A stretch of 64,000 nt of DNA from Erodium maritimum (lineage: Eukaryota; Streptophyta; Magnoliopsida; Geraniales; Geraniaceae): positions 31,289,730-31,353,729 of the forward strand of contig OY997592.1 of assembly GCA_963921825.1 (NCBI GenBank), in the 5' to 3' direction. Shown one piece after another: positions 33,174 through 45,528 of the stretch (positions are counted from its first letter, which is position 1; the number at the start of each line of letters is the position of its first letter). The position numbers and the translations under genes were made by a program. The notes beneath the pieces were generated by a model. It ran no database searches and was not told the origin of the DNA. It saw only the letters and a list, made by a program, of their open reading frames with translations.

Positions 33174-34139
33174 CGAAATTTGAAACAAACGTACTTCCAG
33201 AGTCGATCAGGTTGGGTACTTCGCGCGAACCTCGCCCTTGCGTTCCCAAGTCGACTCGGCTCCGTGGTGCCGCTATTGTACCCGTACTAGACGGACAGTC
33301 TTGCCTCGCAAGACCTGATCTCGTGTATCCATTACTCGAACCGGCGTCTCCTCATACGAGACATCACCAACCACCTCGAAATATGCCCACTCAATGACGT
33401 GAGAGGGGTCCGCATTATACTTCTACAACTGGGAAACGTGGACATTCCCAAGCTGCGGTGGTAGTGCAGGTCAGTATACAACTGCTCCCACTCTACTCAG
33501 ACCTCGAAAGGACCGATATACCGCGGAGCTAACTTGCCTCCGTCGCGGTTGAAACATACAAGTCCATTCTTCGGACTCACCTCCAAGGATGCATGGTCAC
33601 CCACTGCGAACTCGAGAGGTCGGCGCCGTCTGTCAGCATAGCTCTTATGCCGACTCTGAGCGGTCTTCAACCGCTCTTTTTCGGCTCGACCTACTCAGTC
33701 GCCTCTCGGGCCAGTTCTAGACCCAGTAAACTCTTATTCCATACTTCTGCCCAGCACATGGGCGATCGACACGGCCTACCATACAACGCTTCAAACGGTG
33801 CCATCTCGATACTGGCCTGAAAGCTGTTGTTGTAGGCGAACTCGGCTAACCGCTCATGAAATCCATCGTGACGTGCTCCCATTTCCACTGTGCAACCGGC
33901 AGTGGCTGCAATAACCCAGCGGTACGTTGATGTTCGGCTCTCACCTGCTGACAAGTGAGGCACCGCGAAACTAACTCTGCAACCGCTCTCCGCATCCCGC
34001 TCCACCAGAAATGTCGCATGATGTCGCGATACATCTTAGTGCTACCCAAGTGCACTGTAAGACGCGAATGATGTGACCCTCGCAGCACGTCGTCTCCGCA
34101 GCTACGCGGCACAAATAACCCCCCTCAATACCGCAACTC
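33174..34139 (-). pseudogene. Gypsy-B integrase and chromodomain remnant
   Basis: Minus strand reads the zinc-binding region (YRDIMRHFWWSGMRRAVAEL, CLTCQQVRAEHQ), the start of the core (WKWEHVTMDFMSG), then after a deletion AEFAYNNSFQASIEMAPFEA with LYGRPCRSP, and the basic C-terminal region. Near 33200-33370 a chromodomain-like tail reads PVRVMDTRDQVLRGK, VRLVRVQ, a stop where tryptophan is expected, and RHHGAESTWE. This tail is typical of Tekay/Del chromoviruses. Most of the catalytic core is missing. Confidence 0.85.
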
Positions 34140-34526
34140 CCAATTAGCACAAAGATCAAAGCCCTCGTCGTCGACACCGCCGACAACTCTCTCCCGGATC
34201 TCTGTCGTCTCGACATCCTCAGCCTGCGCCTCTAACACTCGGGCAAGTAGTGTGGGCTGAGCCATCAATGAACACATGGCTGCGTCGTCAGTAGCCTCCT
34301 CTAGCTCAAACCCGAACGTGCCTCGCCCCTTCATCATGTCCCACTCCCGGACTGATAACTGGTAGTATCCGGATCGCAGATCGATCTTCGAGAAACATGT
34401 CGACCCTCTCAACCGGTCGAACAAATCGTCAATTCTCGGCATAGGGTATTGGTTCTTCACCGTAACCCGGTTCAGTTTCCGGTAGTCTGTACACATCCTC
34501 AGCGCTCCACTCTCCTTCTTCACCAA
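34125..34526 (-). pseudogene. Gypsy-B reverse transcriptase fragment fused to a distal segment
   Basis: RT starts [20 protein letters not shown], then [29 protein letters not shown], and breaks after about 60 residues. The frame continues into sequence from the RNase H-integrase linker ([11 protein letters not shown]). The catalytic YVDD, the thumb, RNase H and the linker start are deleted in a single junction near 34340. Confidence 0.85.
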
Positions 34527-34531
34527 GAGTG

Positions 34532-34951
34532 CTAGCGCTCCCCACGGCGATGTGCTCGGACGGATAACTCCTCCTTCCGGAGCTCGTCGAATTGACGCTT
34601 CAGCTCAATCAACTCCGTTGGCGCGGATCTGTACGGCGCTAGTGATATCGGTGCAGTCCCTGGCATCAGGTCAATCCCGAACTCGACCTCGCGAACTGGC
34701 GGCAACCCGGTCAACTCATCGGGAAACACCTCAGGGAACTCGCACACTACTCGCGGTAACTCTCGGCTCAGCGCGGTCGACACTTCCTCCACTACGGACA
34801 ATGCCGATAGGAGAACTCCGTTCTTGCTGCCCAATACACACGAGACCCTCGTGTTTCCTGCTGACACCATCACCCGTCGCCGGTAACTGTTTATATTCGC
34901 TCGATACTTCGCAAGCCAATCCATTCCCAGGATTAAGTCAAAGGCTGTCAT
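34532..34951 (-). pseudogene. Gypsy-B protease and pre-RT region
   Basis: MTAFDLILGMDWLAKYRANI is the conserved C-terminal part of chromoviral protease. The pre-RT region follows (VVCEFPEVFPDELTGLPPVR, EVEFGIDLMPGTAPIS). The catalytic D-S/T-G loop lies upstream and is not present: the segment abuts gag with that part missing. It is frameshifted from the RT fragment. Confidence 0.85.
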
Positions 34952-34991
34952 TTCCTAAGTATCCTCCCCATGAATACACGCACAAGCTCAG

Positions 34992-35240
34992 TCACTGCCG
35001 AACCTCACGGACCCTCGCAGTCTCTCTGAGACCTCGCTCCACCACCGTCGTCGTGTCCACCAACTCCGAATATACCCAAATCCTCAGGGTGAGGACTCGA
35101 TCCCGAATTAGGGCTCTGAGCCCTCTCTCGAACCTCCTGAATTGGTTCGCTTCAGCCACCACCATCCCTGGTGCAAAGCGGGACAGTGCCGTAAACTTGG
35201 CCTCGTACTCCGGCCACCGTGTGGTGGGTCCATAACCCAC
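34992..35240 (-). pseudogene. Gypsy-B gag fragment
   Basis: TTRWPEYEAKFTALSRFAPG and NQFRRFERGLRALIRDRVLT match the central gag domain of Tekay/Del elements. The N-terminus and the CCHC knuckle are absent. About 40 bp separate it from the protease fragment, so a deletion joined them. Confidence 0.8.
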
Positions 35241-35989
35241 TCACACGCTTAACTCGCGACTCTCACAACGGCGACACACTCACTACCCTAGCGTTCACCC
35301 ATCCTAGACGTTCCGGCCTATACTCAACCGGTTAAAACACACGGTTCTCATAATCGCGCTCGTCACACAATGCTAAGTCTACCCTTAGCAGAGTCGCATC
35401 CTATTCCTATCACAATCAACCCGCACACTCGTGCGCCACACACTTTCAATCACATACTTACAAAACGCACGAACAACAAGTGACACACTTCAATCACACA
35501 CACAATTTCACGTCACCCAATTTCAAATCACACAATCAAGTGATTTCGCACACAACCACAAGGTCAATCAATTTTAAAACACATGCCCACAAGGCCTATC
35601 AGCTTTAAAATTTTCTCATTTTCATCATAAAATCTCATTTTTGATATCACGTAGTTACAACCCGGTCCAAGCGTCCCCGAACTACGTTGTACCCACCTGA
35701 TATCATCACCGTCACATTCGACTACAGGGGCGCCCCTGAGTCGAGTCGCGACAGCATGAAAACATTTAACGCAGCATACACACAACATCAAGACAGTCAC
35801 ACAATCATTATGCCAGTAACAACAGTACTACACATACACACAACAACAACCAAGACTTAGGTCACTACGGGTCTACATACGGTTTTCGACTTGCCCAACC
35901 AACGCACGACGGGATTTTTAATGACTCAACTCTCCCCACCTAATTGACGTACAGTCCGAGGTGTGAAACCTAGGGCTCTGATACCAAAC
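35241..35989 (-). other. Gypsy-B leader and primer-binding site
   Basis: Non-coding leader on minus. The primer-binding site TGGTATCAGAGCC is at 35975-35987, two bases after the 5' LTR. Short open frames here show no homology I recognise. If gag originally began here, its first part has decayed. Confidence 0.65.
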
Positions 35990-37665
35990 TGTCACGCCCC
36001 CAATTTAGTATGACTGAACCCGGAACGCGAACGGTGAAGCAAGTAAAACAAAGTCTCAAATAGTTTAATAAACCACTTTAAAAGCACCACTTGTATTAAT
36101 CAAAACAACACTTTTATAAAATGATTTTTAATTTAAAAAAACGGAAGAACACTAAAACAAGAGTGTACGTCGCTAGACAACCCCGACAGCCCGGACTCTC
36201 GCTCCCCGCTCTTCAAGCCTCGAGAGATCTTCCTAGTCCGCCTCGCGTACGGTACCTGTAGGAAAAGCAGCAAGGGGTGAGCGTTTCGCTCACCACCACG
36301 GACACCAGATTGACTACGGCATACAGCAGAAATACCGGGCACACCGACAACAAACAAAAACACAGGGGACTACTACCCCAAATCACATGTTAAACCCGAC
36401 TATCACACAAATCACTGTCAATTTCCCCCCAACCATCTAAGACTCGTGCACGTAAAGGAGATCCCAAAATCAGAGACCGAACAACCATTCCATTAGTCAC
36501 ACCGACAAGGTAAAGCATAGCCCTCACACGATCCTATGTGCATTTACTTGTAACTTTCCGCAACCAAACCAGTATTCGCTACTCGTCCCTACCTCAAAGG
36601 CTTGCGGGAAAAGTAGTAAAGGGGATGAGCGTTCCGCTCACCTCCACGGATACCCGTTCGATTATGGCATACTAGTAAAGCATCAACAACTTACCAATCT
36701 AAACAGGGCAAACAACTACCTCAAAACCTGATACCAAACCATCACAATTGCTCACGATATCAATACCTCAAATACTTGCTCACGTAAGGGAAACCTCGAA
36801 TGGGGATAATATTCTCAACTAAGCAAACACTATTGCTCACCATATCAACACCCCAATTATCCGATCACGTAGGGGAAACCTCAAAACGGGGATCATGTTC
36901 TCAACTAAGTAAATCACTATTGCTCATAACATCAATACCCCAATTACCCGATCACATAGGGGAAACCTCAAACAACCTACTCACGTGAGGGAAACCTCAA
37001 ACCACCCATTCACGTGAGGGAAACCTCAAACAACCCGTTCAGGTGAGGGAAACCTCAAACCACCCGTTCACGTGAGGGAAACCTCAAACAACCCGCTCAC
37101 GTGAGGGAAACCTCAAACCACCCGTTCACGTGAGGGAAACCTCAAACAACCCGCTCACGTGAGGGAAACCTCAAACCACCCGTTCACGTGAGGGAAACCT
37201 CGAACAACCCGTTCACGTAGCTAGTTCGTACTAGGCCGCAGCGCATCAACCCTAACCCCTCTCCGTGGTGAGACCCTCACACAGAGGCATTGTATCATCA
37301 CCGTAGGTTAGTGATGAGTCTCGAACCCAAGACATCACCCTTTAACACAGAACTTACGACCTTTGCAAACAAACACAATCATGAACAAAGTCCCGCAATA
37401 TCAACAATATCAACACACACTGTCACGCCCCAATTTCAGTAGACCGAACTCAGGACGTGAACCTTTAAAACAATAAAACATTTTGAAACCTTTTACATTA
37501 AACCACTTTAAAAACACCATTTGTTCAACAAAATAATATTTACAACTTAAAATGCGTCCCAATAAGTGGACAAAAGTATGGTATCCGTCGCTAGACTCAA
37601 AATAAACCCAGAATCCCGCTCCTAGCTCTTCAAGCTTCAGAAGCTCACCTAGTCCAACCTGCGAC

Positions 37666-37709
37666 CGGTACCTGTAGGAAAAGTAGCTAGGGGTGAGCGT
37701 TCGCTCACC
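37666..37709. promoter_or_regulatory. LTR palindrome module, LTR-A2
   Basis: GGTACCTGTAGGAAAAGTAG followed by the perfect palindrome GGTGAGCGTTCGCTCACC (37692-37709). Same module as in A1 and B, in antisense. Confidence 0.7.
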
Positions 37710-38079
37710 ACCACGGATAACAGACTGACTACGGCATACTTAGCAGACAATGCCGGTAACACCAACAACAAACTCAACACCGGGGATCACCATCCCCAAC
37801 TCAAGTACTCCGACGGACACACACCCACTGACACTTTCCTCAACCGACTCAACACTCGGACACGTAAAGTAGACCCGACATAACGATCGACGACCTCCTC
37901 CAATGACACGACAGACAACCACGCAACACCCAAGATCACAAAGGATCGCACACCAAACAAGATCACAAAGGATCGCACGCCAGCTGCTCAGTAACCCATC
38001 TCTGTCTCTCGCGCTTTTACCGATCCCAGTCAGGTCAGACGGTCGACCTGTCGCGCAAAATTCTCCCGGTCTCTATCGG

Positions 38080-38945
38080 GAGGCTAGCCCACAACCTCTC
38101 CCCTTCCCCCGATCATAATCGGGTGACTAGCCACACCCGCGCAAACCACGAAACTTCTCCCGACACACAGCCGGGAAGCTAGCCCACAACCTCTCCGCTT
38201 CTCCCGATCCCAGTCGGGAGGCTAGCTACAACACCAACCTCGCAATCCTTCCCCCGATCCCAGTCGGGGGGCTAGCCCACAACCTCTCTGCTTCCCCCGA
38301 TCCTAGTCGGGAGGCTAGCCACACCACGCAACTTCCCCGACACAAAGTCGGGTTTCCAACCTCGGGTAACCACAATCACAATCACAAGCAAGGTTCAACA
38401 CTCCACAGGCACTCATGGCCACCCAAGACACACCAACCGTAACTTACGGGCTCAACAACCCCACGGGCACTCATGGCCACCCAAGACACACCAACCGTAA
38501 CTCACGGGCTCAACAACCCCACGGGCACTCACGGCCACCCAAGACACACCAACAGTAACTCACGGGCTCAACAACCCCACAGGCACTCACGGCCTCCCAA
38601 TACACACCAACAGTAAAGACACGGGTTCAACAATCCCACAGGCACTCACGGCCTCCCAAGACACACCAACATCAAAGACACGGGTTCAACAACCCCACGG
38701 GCACTCATGGCCACCCAAGACACCAACAGTAAAACACGGGCTCTCATGGCCACCCAAGACACAACAGTAAAGTACAATCAACCTCCGGCATAACCAATGC
38801 CTCCAACAGTCCTAATATCAACAGTTTCACAATCAATCTCCGCGCATGGTCATATGCTTCCAGTACTTCTAATATCGATAAGTTCACAATCAACCTCCGG
38901 GCATGGTCATATGCCTCCAGTAATTCTAACGTCGATAAGTTCTCT
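38080..38945. repeat. Tandem arrays in LTR-A2
   Basis: First (about 38080-38300): CCCGATCCCAGTCGGGAGGC units with GCTAGCCCACAACC, about five copies. Second (about 38390-38760): 57-60-bp unit around GGGCACTCATGGCCACCCAA, about seven copies, the reverse complement of the A1 copy 2 array. Third (about 38800-38945): CCGGGCATGGTCATATGCCT units. The order mirrors A1. Confidence 0.85.
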
Positions 38946-40089
38946 GCTCCTACGACACTACTAAGTGTCACATGCATTTCCAAACTTCGATAACCTGCTT
39001 AATCCACGACACCTCAAGTGTCACATGCAATTCTACTGTTAACTTTCCCTAGTCAGGGCCGAGATCCGGCTACTTTTCCCTACCTCGAGCGTGTGCTCCA
39101 AAAGCCAACCAACGAGCTCCGGTGTGATTTCAGTCACTCAGCCAGCTTTCCCATGCCTCGGTCCGCGGCACGATCTAAAAGAACACAATTTTAAGGCACT
39201 TAACAACTCGCAGGAAAAGACTGAAATTCAATAAACTTAACGCCCAAACGTAACCCCGATAATGTCGATCACTCCCAAACTTCCCAATTACTCGACATTG
39301 TCGATAAAGGACCCGTAAAGGCCTGATTCGCCCGACATGGTGAATCTGCCCAGGTTTTGGAAACGCCCTTCCGGGGCTCCGAAAATTCCCGTTTTCGTTT
39401 CTACGGTCTTAGAATAATTCAAGGGTCCCTAGGCACTCGACGGAATCGAATTCCGACTTCCGAGTCAAATAATTAACGTTTAAAGTTTCCAAACCCGATA
39501 ATTACAACTTTCGCATTTTAAATCCAAAATTTCGATTTGGTTATGGATAAATGGTCCGGGGAACGTTCTAAACCACCCGAACACTAAACCCGAGCACCCG
39601 AGCACGTGGGCCCCACCCGGCCCAACTTGGCCGTGGGTCTTGGGGTTTAAGTGGGCCCGGCCCACCATGGTGTTGGCTGGCCCTAGCTCCGGCCAGCCAC
39701 CCCACATGGTGGTCGGCCACCCCCTATGGTGGCCGGAGCTGCTCCCGAGCTCCTGGTCGCCGGAAAACGTCCTCCTTCACCTCCAAACGTCCCCAAAACG
39801 TCTCTAACAATCCCCAATCCTCAATACAACCCTAAACCATTCATTTTAACAAAACCCTAGCTTTTGAAATTAAGTAAAACGATAATCGGTTTGGTGATCA
39901 CCATAGAGGAAGACGAGGGGAGTGTGAATCTCCAAGCTTTGAGACGATCCAAGGGTGGAAGACGTGAATAGTGCCCCTTCAAACCCTAGCTCCTCTCTTT
40001 CTTCTTCTCCTTCTCTCTCTAACTCTCTTCCTTTTTTTGATTTGTTTTTCTCTTTCTAAAACCCTAAGTGGTCGACCCCCCTATGTCTC

Positions 40090-41525
40090 TCTTCTTCAAT
40101 TTTTTATATGTCTCTATTACGTGCACCAAAAGCTGTTATAAAATTACTTGAAGCATGTCAACGAATTTTTTTGTGGAAATCTTATAACTCTGGCAAAAGC
40201 TTTCCTAAAGTTAGTTGGAGCCGAGTTTGTAGACCAAAGGCTAAGGGGGGGCTCGGCCTAAGAAGGTTGGGTGATATGAATACAGCTTTGTTGGCCAAGT
40301 GGTTTTGGAGGTTTGCCTCGGAACCTACCTCACTGTGGAAATTGGTGATTTGTTTTAGGATGGGGTGGTTGGCTACTGATTGGGACTTGACTGTTTTGGA
40401 CCGGAGAGGTAGTTTATTTCGTTTCCATCATATTATTGGTCTTGCCTCTGACCTGATTTGTAGAGCTTTGTTTGGCAATCAGGGCCTTCTATGGAGAGTG
40501 GGTAATGGTACAAGGGTCCGCTTTTGGGATGATCCTTGGTTTGGGGAAGTTCCTCTCCGTCATAGGTTCCCCTTGTTTTATGCTGCAGTGGAGACTAAAA
40601 CCAGTCTGGTGGCCGAGTACTGGAGAGGTGGGAGTTGGGTTATTCTAGTTCGTCGGAGACTATGGGATTGGGAGAGAGATGAGAGGAATGCTCTTCTGCT
40701 GCTTATTTCTCGGGTGTCTATAGAGCCGGAATTGGAGGACCGGATCTTATGGAAGAAACACGATGAGGGCTTTTCAGTTTCGAGATGTTACTCTATTATT
40801 TCAGGTGACGGGGCCGCCCCGGCCTTGGACTGGGCCTCGATCTTGTGGGTGAAGGGTATTCCTCCCAAATACTCTATGTTAGTATGGCTAGCGGCGTGGT
40901 CGGCTCTGCCAACTTCTATTTTCTTGGAAGCCCGTGGGGTTCCTGTAACCTTATATGATATGTATTGCAGGGTCTGTAGATTGGGAATGAAGGAAGTAAA
41001 CCATATGTTCATTCATTGTGAACTTATATGGTTCGTGTGGGGCAAGGTGTTTTCTTGGTGGGGTGTTGCTTGGGTTTCTCCAAGATCTGTTGCTGAGTGC
41101 CTGTTATCTTGGAAGGGCTTTGGGCGAGTTGAGTGGTGGAGGCATTGGGTGAGGGTTGGTTATGTTGTTTTCTGGCATGTTTGGTTGCATAGAAATGCTG
41201 TGGTGTTTAATGGTGTGATGGAGTGTGCTGACATTGTTTTTGGGAAGATTCAGAACACTTCTTTCGGGATTCTGTGGGCCTCTAACTCTATCAGGTTGGA
41301 TCGCTCGTTCTATGATTGGCAGGTAGACCCTTCTGGTTGTCTGAGGAAGAAGTCTAGGAGGTTGTTGGTGACTGGATGATATCTGGTCGTTTTTCGTTAA
41401 GGGGTTTGTTCCCTGTTTCTCTTTTTAGGGACTCTTGTAATCGTGGTTTGTTTGCTTTTGTGGCTTTCTCCTCCTTGGAGAACGACCATTGAATAAAATT
41501 CTAAGCGCTTATCCAAAAAAAAAAA
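40090..41525 (+). mobile_element. LINE-2: heavily 5'-truncated L1-type LINE
   Basis: Begins within the RT thumb and ends with an A-run at 41515-41525 preceded by AATAAAATT. It lies in the CT-rich region of LTR-A2; LTR sequence resumes at CCACTTGTCTGAC. I could not identify a convincing target-site duplication, and the 5' boundary (40090-40108) is uncertain. Confidence 0.85.
40108..41379 (+). pseudogene. LINE-2 ORF2 C-terminal part (RT thumb and zf-RVT)
   Basis: One uninterrupted frame of 423 residues. MSLLRAPKAVIKLLEACQRI is the usual thumb segment; KGGLGLRRLGDMNTALLAKW and RFWDDPWFG follow; the zf-RVT domain (ILWVKGIPPKYSMLVWLAAW, then CRVCRLGMKEVNHMFIHC) lies at residues about 245-320. The first methionine is internal, not a true start. 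The absence of stops over 1.27 kb suggests recent insertion. The catalytic RT core is missing, so no enzyme can be made. Confidence 0.88.
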
Positions 41526-44265
41526 CCACTTGTCTGACAAGTGGCAAGGTGGGTCCCACACCTTTTAGAAAAATATCTACTAGATATTTTCCAATCAGAT
41601 TCGCGAAAATCGGACGTCTCGGGCCCCAAACGGGCACTTTTCCCAAGAAATTTCGAAACTTGACGGGATACAAGGAAACGGCTCAACTAAGACTGCTGCG
41701 ACGACGGCTACGCTTTTTGGATCCAAAACGGTCCTCGAACGGACCAAAACGTCGCTCGGTTGACTTTTCCAGCGAAAAGTCAACATTTCCCAAATTGATC
41801 AGAAAGTTGCCCTGAATCCCCCGGAACTCACTTTGGTCGATATCGGGGTCATCTTAAGTCCGGTATGACCCTCGGGGTCAATTTTAGGTTCAATTCAGTG
41901 TTTGTCTTAAAATTTTTAAATTTTCCTGTTTTTCGCAGGTTTGACTGGCGTTGACCGGGAATGGTTATTACACACACAATGCACGCAAGATCACAAAGGA
42001 TCAACACACATACTGCACAACAACAAGTTTCAGCACTTTACCGATCGCGCGTCGGAAGGTACGACACACCTCACGGGGACCACAGCCCTCGGCACTTTAC
42101 TGATCGCGCATCAGAAGGTACGACACACCTCACGGGCATAACTCAAGCCTCAGCACTTTACCAATCGCGCGCCGGAAGGTACGACACACCTCACGGGGAC
42201 CACGGCCCTCGGCACTTTACCGTTCGCGCATCGGAAGGTACGACACACCTCTCGAGCACAGCTCAAGCCTCAGCACTTTACCAATCACGCGCCGGAAGGT
42301 ACGACACACCTCACGGGGAACACAGCCCTCGGCACTTTACCGGTCGCGTATCGGAAGGTACGACACACCTCTCGGGCACAGCTCATCCAGGTATCACCAG
42401 AACAATCACAATCACAACCAAATATCACACAATACTCCGTAAATAGCAAAATTAGCATCACGACTAACTACCACTCAGGAATTCAGTCAACAACAAACAG
42501 GTTCAATACCCCATAGGCACACACGGCCACACACAAACACAATCATTTCCCTCAACCTACGGACACAACCAGGTGCCCGCATGTGATTCCTATCGCACGG
42601 TAAGTTTACTAAACCTACGGCACCACCAAGTGCCACATGCATTTCTATTGTCCGATACGTTCACTTATCCTACGACACCACCAAGTGTCACATGCATTTC
42701 TGTTGTTCGATGAGTTCACTTATCCTACGACACCACCAAGTGTCACATGCATTTCTATTGTTCGATAAGTTCACTTATCCTACGACACAACCAAGTCTCA
42801 CATGCATTTCTACTAATAACTTTCCCTAGTCAAGGCCGATATCCGGCTACTTTTCCCTACCTCGTAAAGGGTTCCAAGTCCGATGCTCACACTCCGGTAA
42901 TGCTCACGATCACCCGCTTAGCCTCCTCTTTCCATGGTCGGTGGCACGATCTAACATGATCAAAATAACACACTTTTTAAATATGCAGGTAAAACCGAAT
43001 TTAATGAATTTAACGCCCAAAAATAGCCCCGACAATGCCGATCGCTCCCACACTTCCCAATTACTCGACAGTGTCAACAAAGGGCCCGAAAAGGCCCGAT
43101 TCGCCCGGCTCGGCGAATCTGTCCGCGATCGGAAAACACCCTTTCGGGGCTCCGAAAATTCCCTTGTTCGTTTCTACGATCCTGAAATAATTCACGTGTT
43201 CCAACGCAATCAACGAAATCAATTTCTGATACCCAAGATTTAATTCCGCGTTCAAAGTTTCTAACCCAAATTTCTGAATTCTCACAAATTAATTCCATAA
43301 TTCGTTACGGGTGTGAATTATCGACTCGGGGATCATCCAAGACCACCAGAACATGAAAAACCCGAGGCCCAGCCAAATGGGCCCCACACGGCCACACCGG
43401 AAAATGCTCCTTTTCGCCCCAAAACGTTCCTAATGAACCCTAAACCTCAACCATTCATCTTTAAACCAATTCTAACCATAACCCTAGAATTCAAACACGT
43501 CGAAAAGAGAAAAGGACGAGTTCTTACCGTAGGAAACGTTGAGAGGATGACGATTATGCAAGAAAAGAGGCGATCCAACGGTCGGATCGTCGATAAACAC
43601 CAAAAACCTACCCTTTTCTTCTTCTTTCCTCTTCTCCGTCTTCTCTCTTCTTTCTCTCTCATTTTCTCTCTCCCTTTTTCTGATTTTGCCGAACCATCTC
43701 ATCTCTTCCCTTTTTTATTTTCCTTTAAATTCAAACACACCAAAATGACCATTTTGCCCCCAACCTTCTTTGTTTTTTATTTTTAATTCCAAGGATAATG
43801 TTGTCCTTCCAACTCCCTTCCACCACTTTCATGACAAGTGTCATGTGGGTCCCACTAGTTAGAAAAATATCTTTGTAGATATTTTTCAGTCAGATTCGCG
43901 GAATTCGGCCGTCTCGGGCCTCTACGGGCCCATTATCCAAGAATTTATGAAATTTCGCGTCCTACAAGGAAACGGCCCAACTAAGACCACTATAACGACG
44001 GCTAAGCTTTTTGGATCCAAATCGGGCCTCGAACAGACCAAAACGTCGCTCGGTTGACATTTTCGGCAAAAAGTCAACTTTTCCCAAATTGGTCAAAAAG
44101 TTGCCCTGAGTCACCCAGAACTCACTTTGGTCGATATCGGGGTCAACTTAAGTCCGATATGACCCTCAAGGACAATTTTAGCTTCATTTAGGTGTTTGTC
44201 CCAAAATTTTAAATTTTTCCGTTTTTCTGCCGATTGACCGGCGTTGACCAGGAGCGGTCCTTACA

Positions 44266-44486
44266 GAACGAGCCAACATGAATATGTGTCGTAGATCAAG
44301 TCATGAACATATTCATTGTCGTAGCTTGTCATGTATCCTTAGACCAAGGAGTCTTTGTGATTACTATGCAGTAAACAAATGATTCTGACCTGAGTCGAAC
44401 ATTGCCTGTGACAGAGTTTCCATAACGGCCATGATTGGCTTGGGGACGGACTACATGAGTGACTCGAAATACGGCCAAAGGATTTA
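44266..44486 (+). repeat. Copia-2 LTR, middle piece
   Basis: Resumes the Copia LTR after Gypsy-B (ATGAATATGTGTCGTAGATC, then CATATTCATTGTCGTAGCTTG) and stops at GGATTTA, where LTR-C is inserted. It aligns with 22856-23060 of Copia-1. Confidence 0.9.
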
Positions 44487-45289
44487 TGTCACGCCCCAAA
44501 TCCAGTTTTGACCGGATTCGAGACGCGACTCAAGTTGAAATAAATTAAAGAATAAACGATCGATAAAAGTGCTCGAATCTCATATAAACTCATCAAAATA
44601 ATCTAAGTAAATGTTCGAAATCCTCCATGAGTCACAGCTCGTAGAACCAAGTAAGATATAAAATGTTTAACAGTAAAGAGTAACATAAATCCAAAACGAA
44701 TCCCAAAAGGAACTGAAGCTCCCAAGCCTCGCCCCCTCTAGACATCTGGTGCTCTTGTAAAACAGTAAGAGAAACAAAGGGGATGAGCTTACGCTCAGTA
44801 GGAAAAATATCAATAACTCCACCTTTAGATCAAAACTTAAACTGTTCAACGGATCGACAAAAGCATAGTAATAAGATAAACACGTAGTATGAATGAATAA
44901 TTTATATAATCAAGCAATATCACACTCTTGAAGATGACTGTAATTTGAAAGAATTCATAAAAGTTCCATAACGAAAAGATAAGAGTAAAATGGGAGTATT
45001 TAATATCATGTCAACCACTCGCTTTCTCAAGCCTCCGATCCATGGATAGATTCTGGGATCACCTCGGTTCCCATAGTTCCGATCTACCAGAGTATCCATG
45101 TCATATCATATTTTCCCTCGATCCAGAGGACGCACATGCGTTGGGGCACCGGAAACAATCCCAAATGGGCGCTTATCATCGGGATTCCCAAAAATGCCTC
45201 CAAAGGACCATAAGTCATAGGGAACCAAGGGTAGTGCTCCACAGGGACGCACGTCCTTGGGTGGAACCTTAATAACCATCTCTTAAGAA

Positions 45290-45420
45290 GTAACTCAAAT
45301 AATATCCTGCATGATCTGCTCATAATCATTCTATATCCCGCAGGATCTGCCAATAATCAATAAATATCCCGCAGGATCTGCCAATAATCAATAAATATCC
45401 CGCAGGATCTGCCAATAACC
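45290..45420. repeat. 31-bp tandem array in LTR-C
   Basis: About four copies of AATATCCCGCAGGATCTGCC plus AATAATCAAT. CCCGCAGGATCTGC lies beside ATATCC, so each unit has weak dyad symmetry. Confidence 0.85.
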
Positions 45421-45512
45421 CATAATGTAGTATCCAGTAATCAATGCCCTCTGGCTCCAAGTCTCAACCAGTATCTCATTTTATCTGTTAAACTCCACCC
45501 TTATTACCCCCA

Positions 45513-45528
45513 CCCCCCCCCCCCCCCC
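45513..45528. repeat. C16 homopolymer in LTR-C
   Basis: Sixteen consecutive C residues, preceded by CCCCCA. Length-unstable, and a common place for assembly error. Confidence 0.9.

Larger units (their letters stand above)
37416..41977 (-). mobile_element. Solo LTR of family A2 with a LINE inside
   Basis: The LTR on plus starts TGTCACGCCCCAATTTCAG at 37421 and ends GGTTATTACA at 41972, with CACAC duplications at 37416-37420 and 41973-41977. The uninterrupted target sequence is seen at 22530-22550 in the other Gypsy-B LTR. Sense is minus. Its inner half resembles LTR-A1, but its outer end (toward 41972) resembles Gypsy-B, so it is an intermediate or recombinant family. Confidence 0.93.
35990..44265 (-). 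repeat. Gypsy-B 5' LTR, interrupted by solo LTR-A2
   Basis: Homologous to 21158-33144, and near-identical by eye outside the arrays. Contains palindrome modules at 36276-36294 and 36624-36642, a 29-bp array at 36960-37215, a 120-bp array at 42020-42385, a 55-bp array at 42600-42815, and the donor-like site TTCTTAC (43521-43527, antisense) of the candidate intron 36256-43527. Confidence 0.92.
21153..44270 (-). mobile_element. Gypsy-B: Tekay/Del-like Ty3/gypsy element, internally deleted
   Basis: Minus-strand element 21158-44265 between GAATG (21153-21157) and GAACG (44266-44270), a TSD with one mismatch. The 3' LTR is 21158-33144 (holds Copia-1), the internal region is 33145-35989 and the 5' LTR is 35990-44265 (holds LTR-A2). 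Net LTR length is about 3.6-3.7 kb. The LTRs start TGTAAGGACCGC and end GGGGCGTGACA in sense. The internal region is only 2.8 kb: gag is partial and most of RT and RNase H is gone, so the copy is non-autonomous. A chromodomain-like tail supports Tekay/Del. Confidence 0.92.

Noticed and set aside
34552..35235. 227-residue plus-strand open frame
   Set aside because: Antisense to Gypsy-B gag and protease, with no recognisable domain; low stop density comes from GC-rich composition.
45042..45353. Open frames in LTR-C
   Set aside because: Short, on both strands, with no motifs and inside a non-coding solo LTR.
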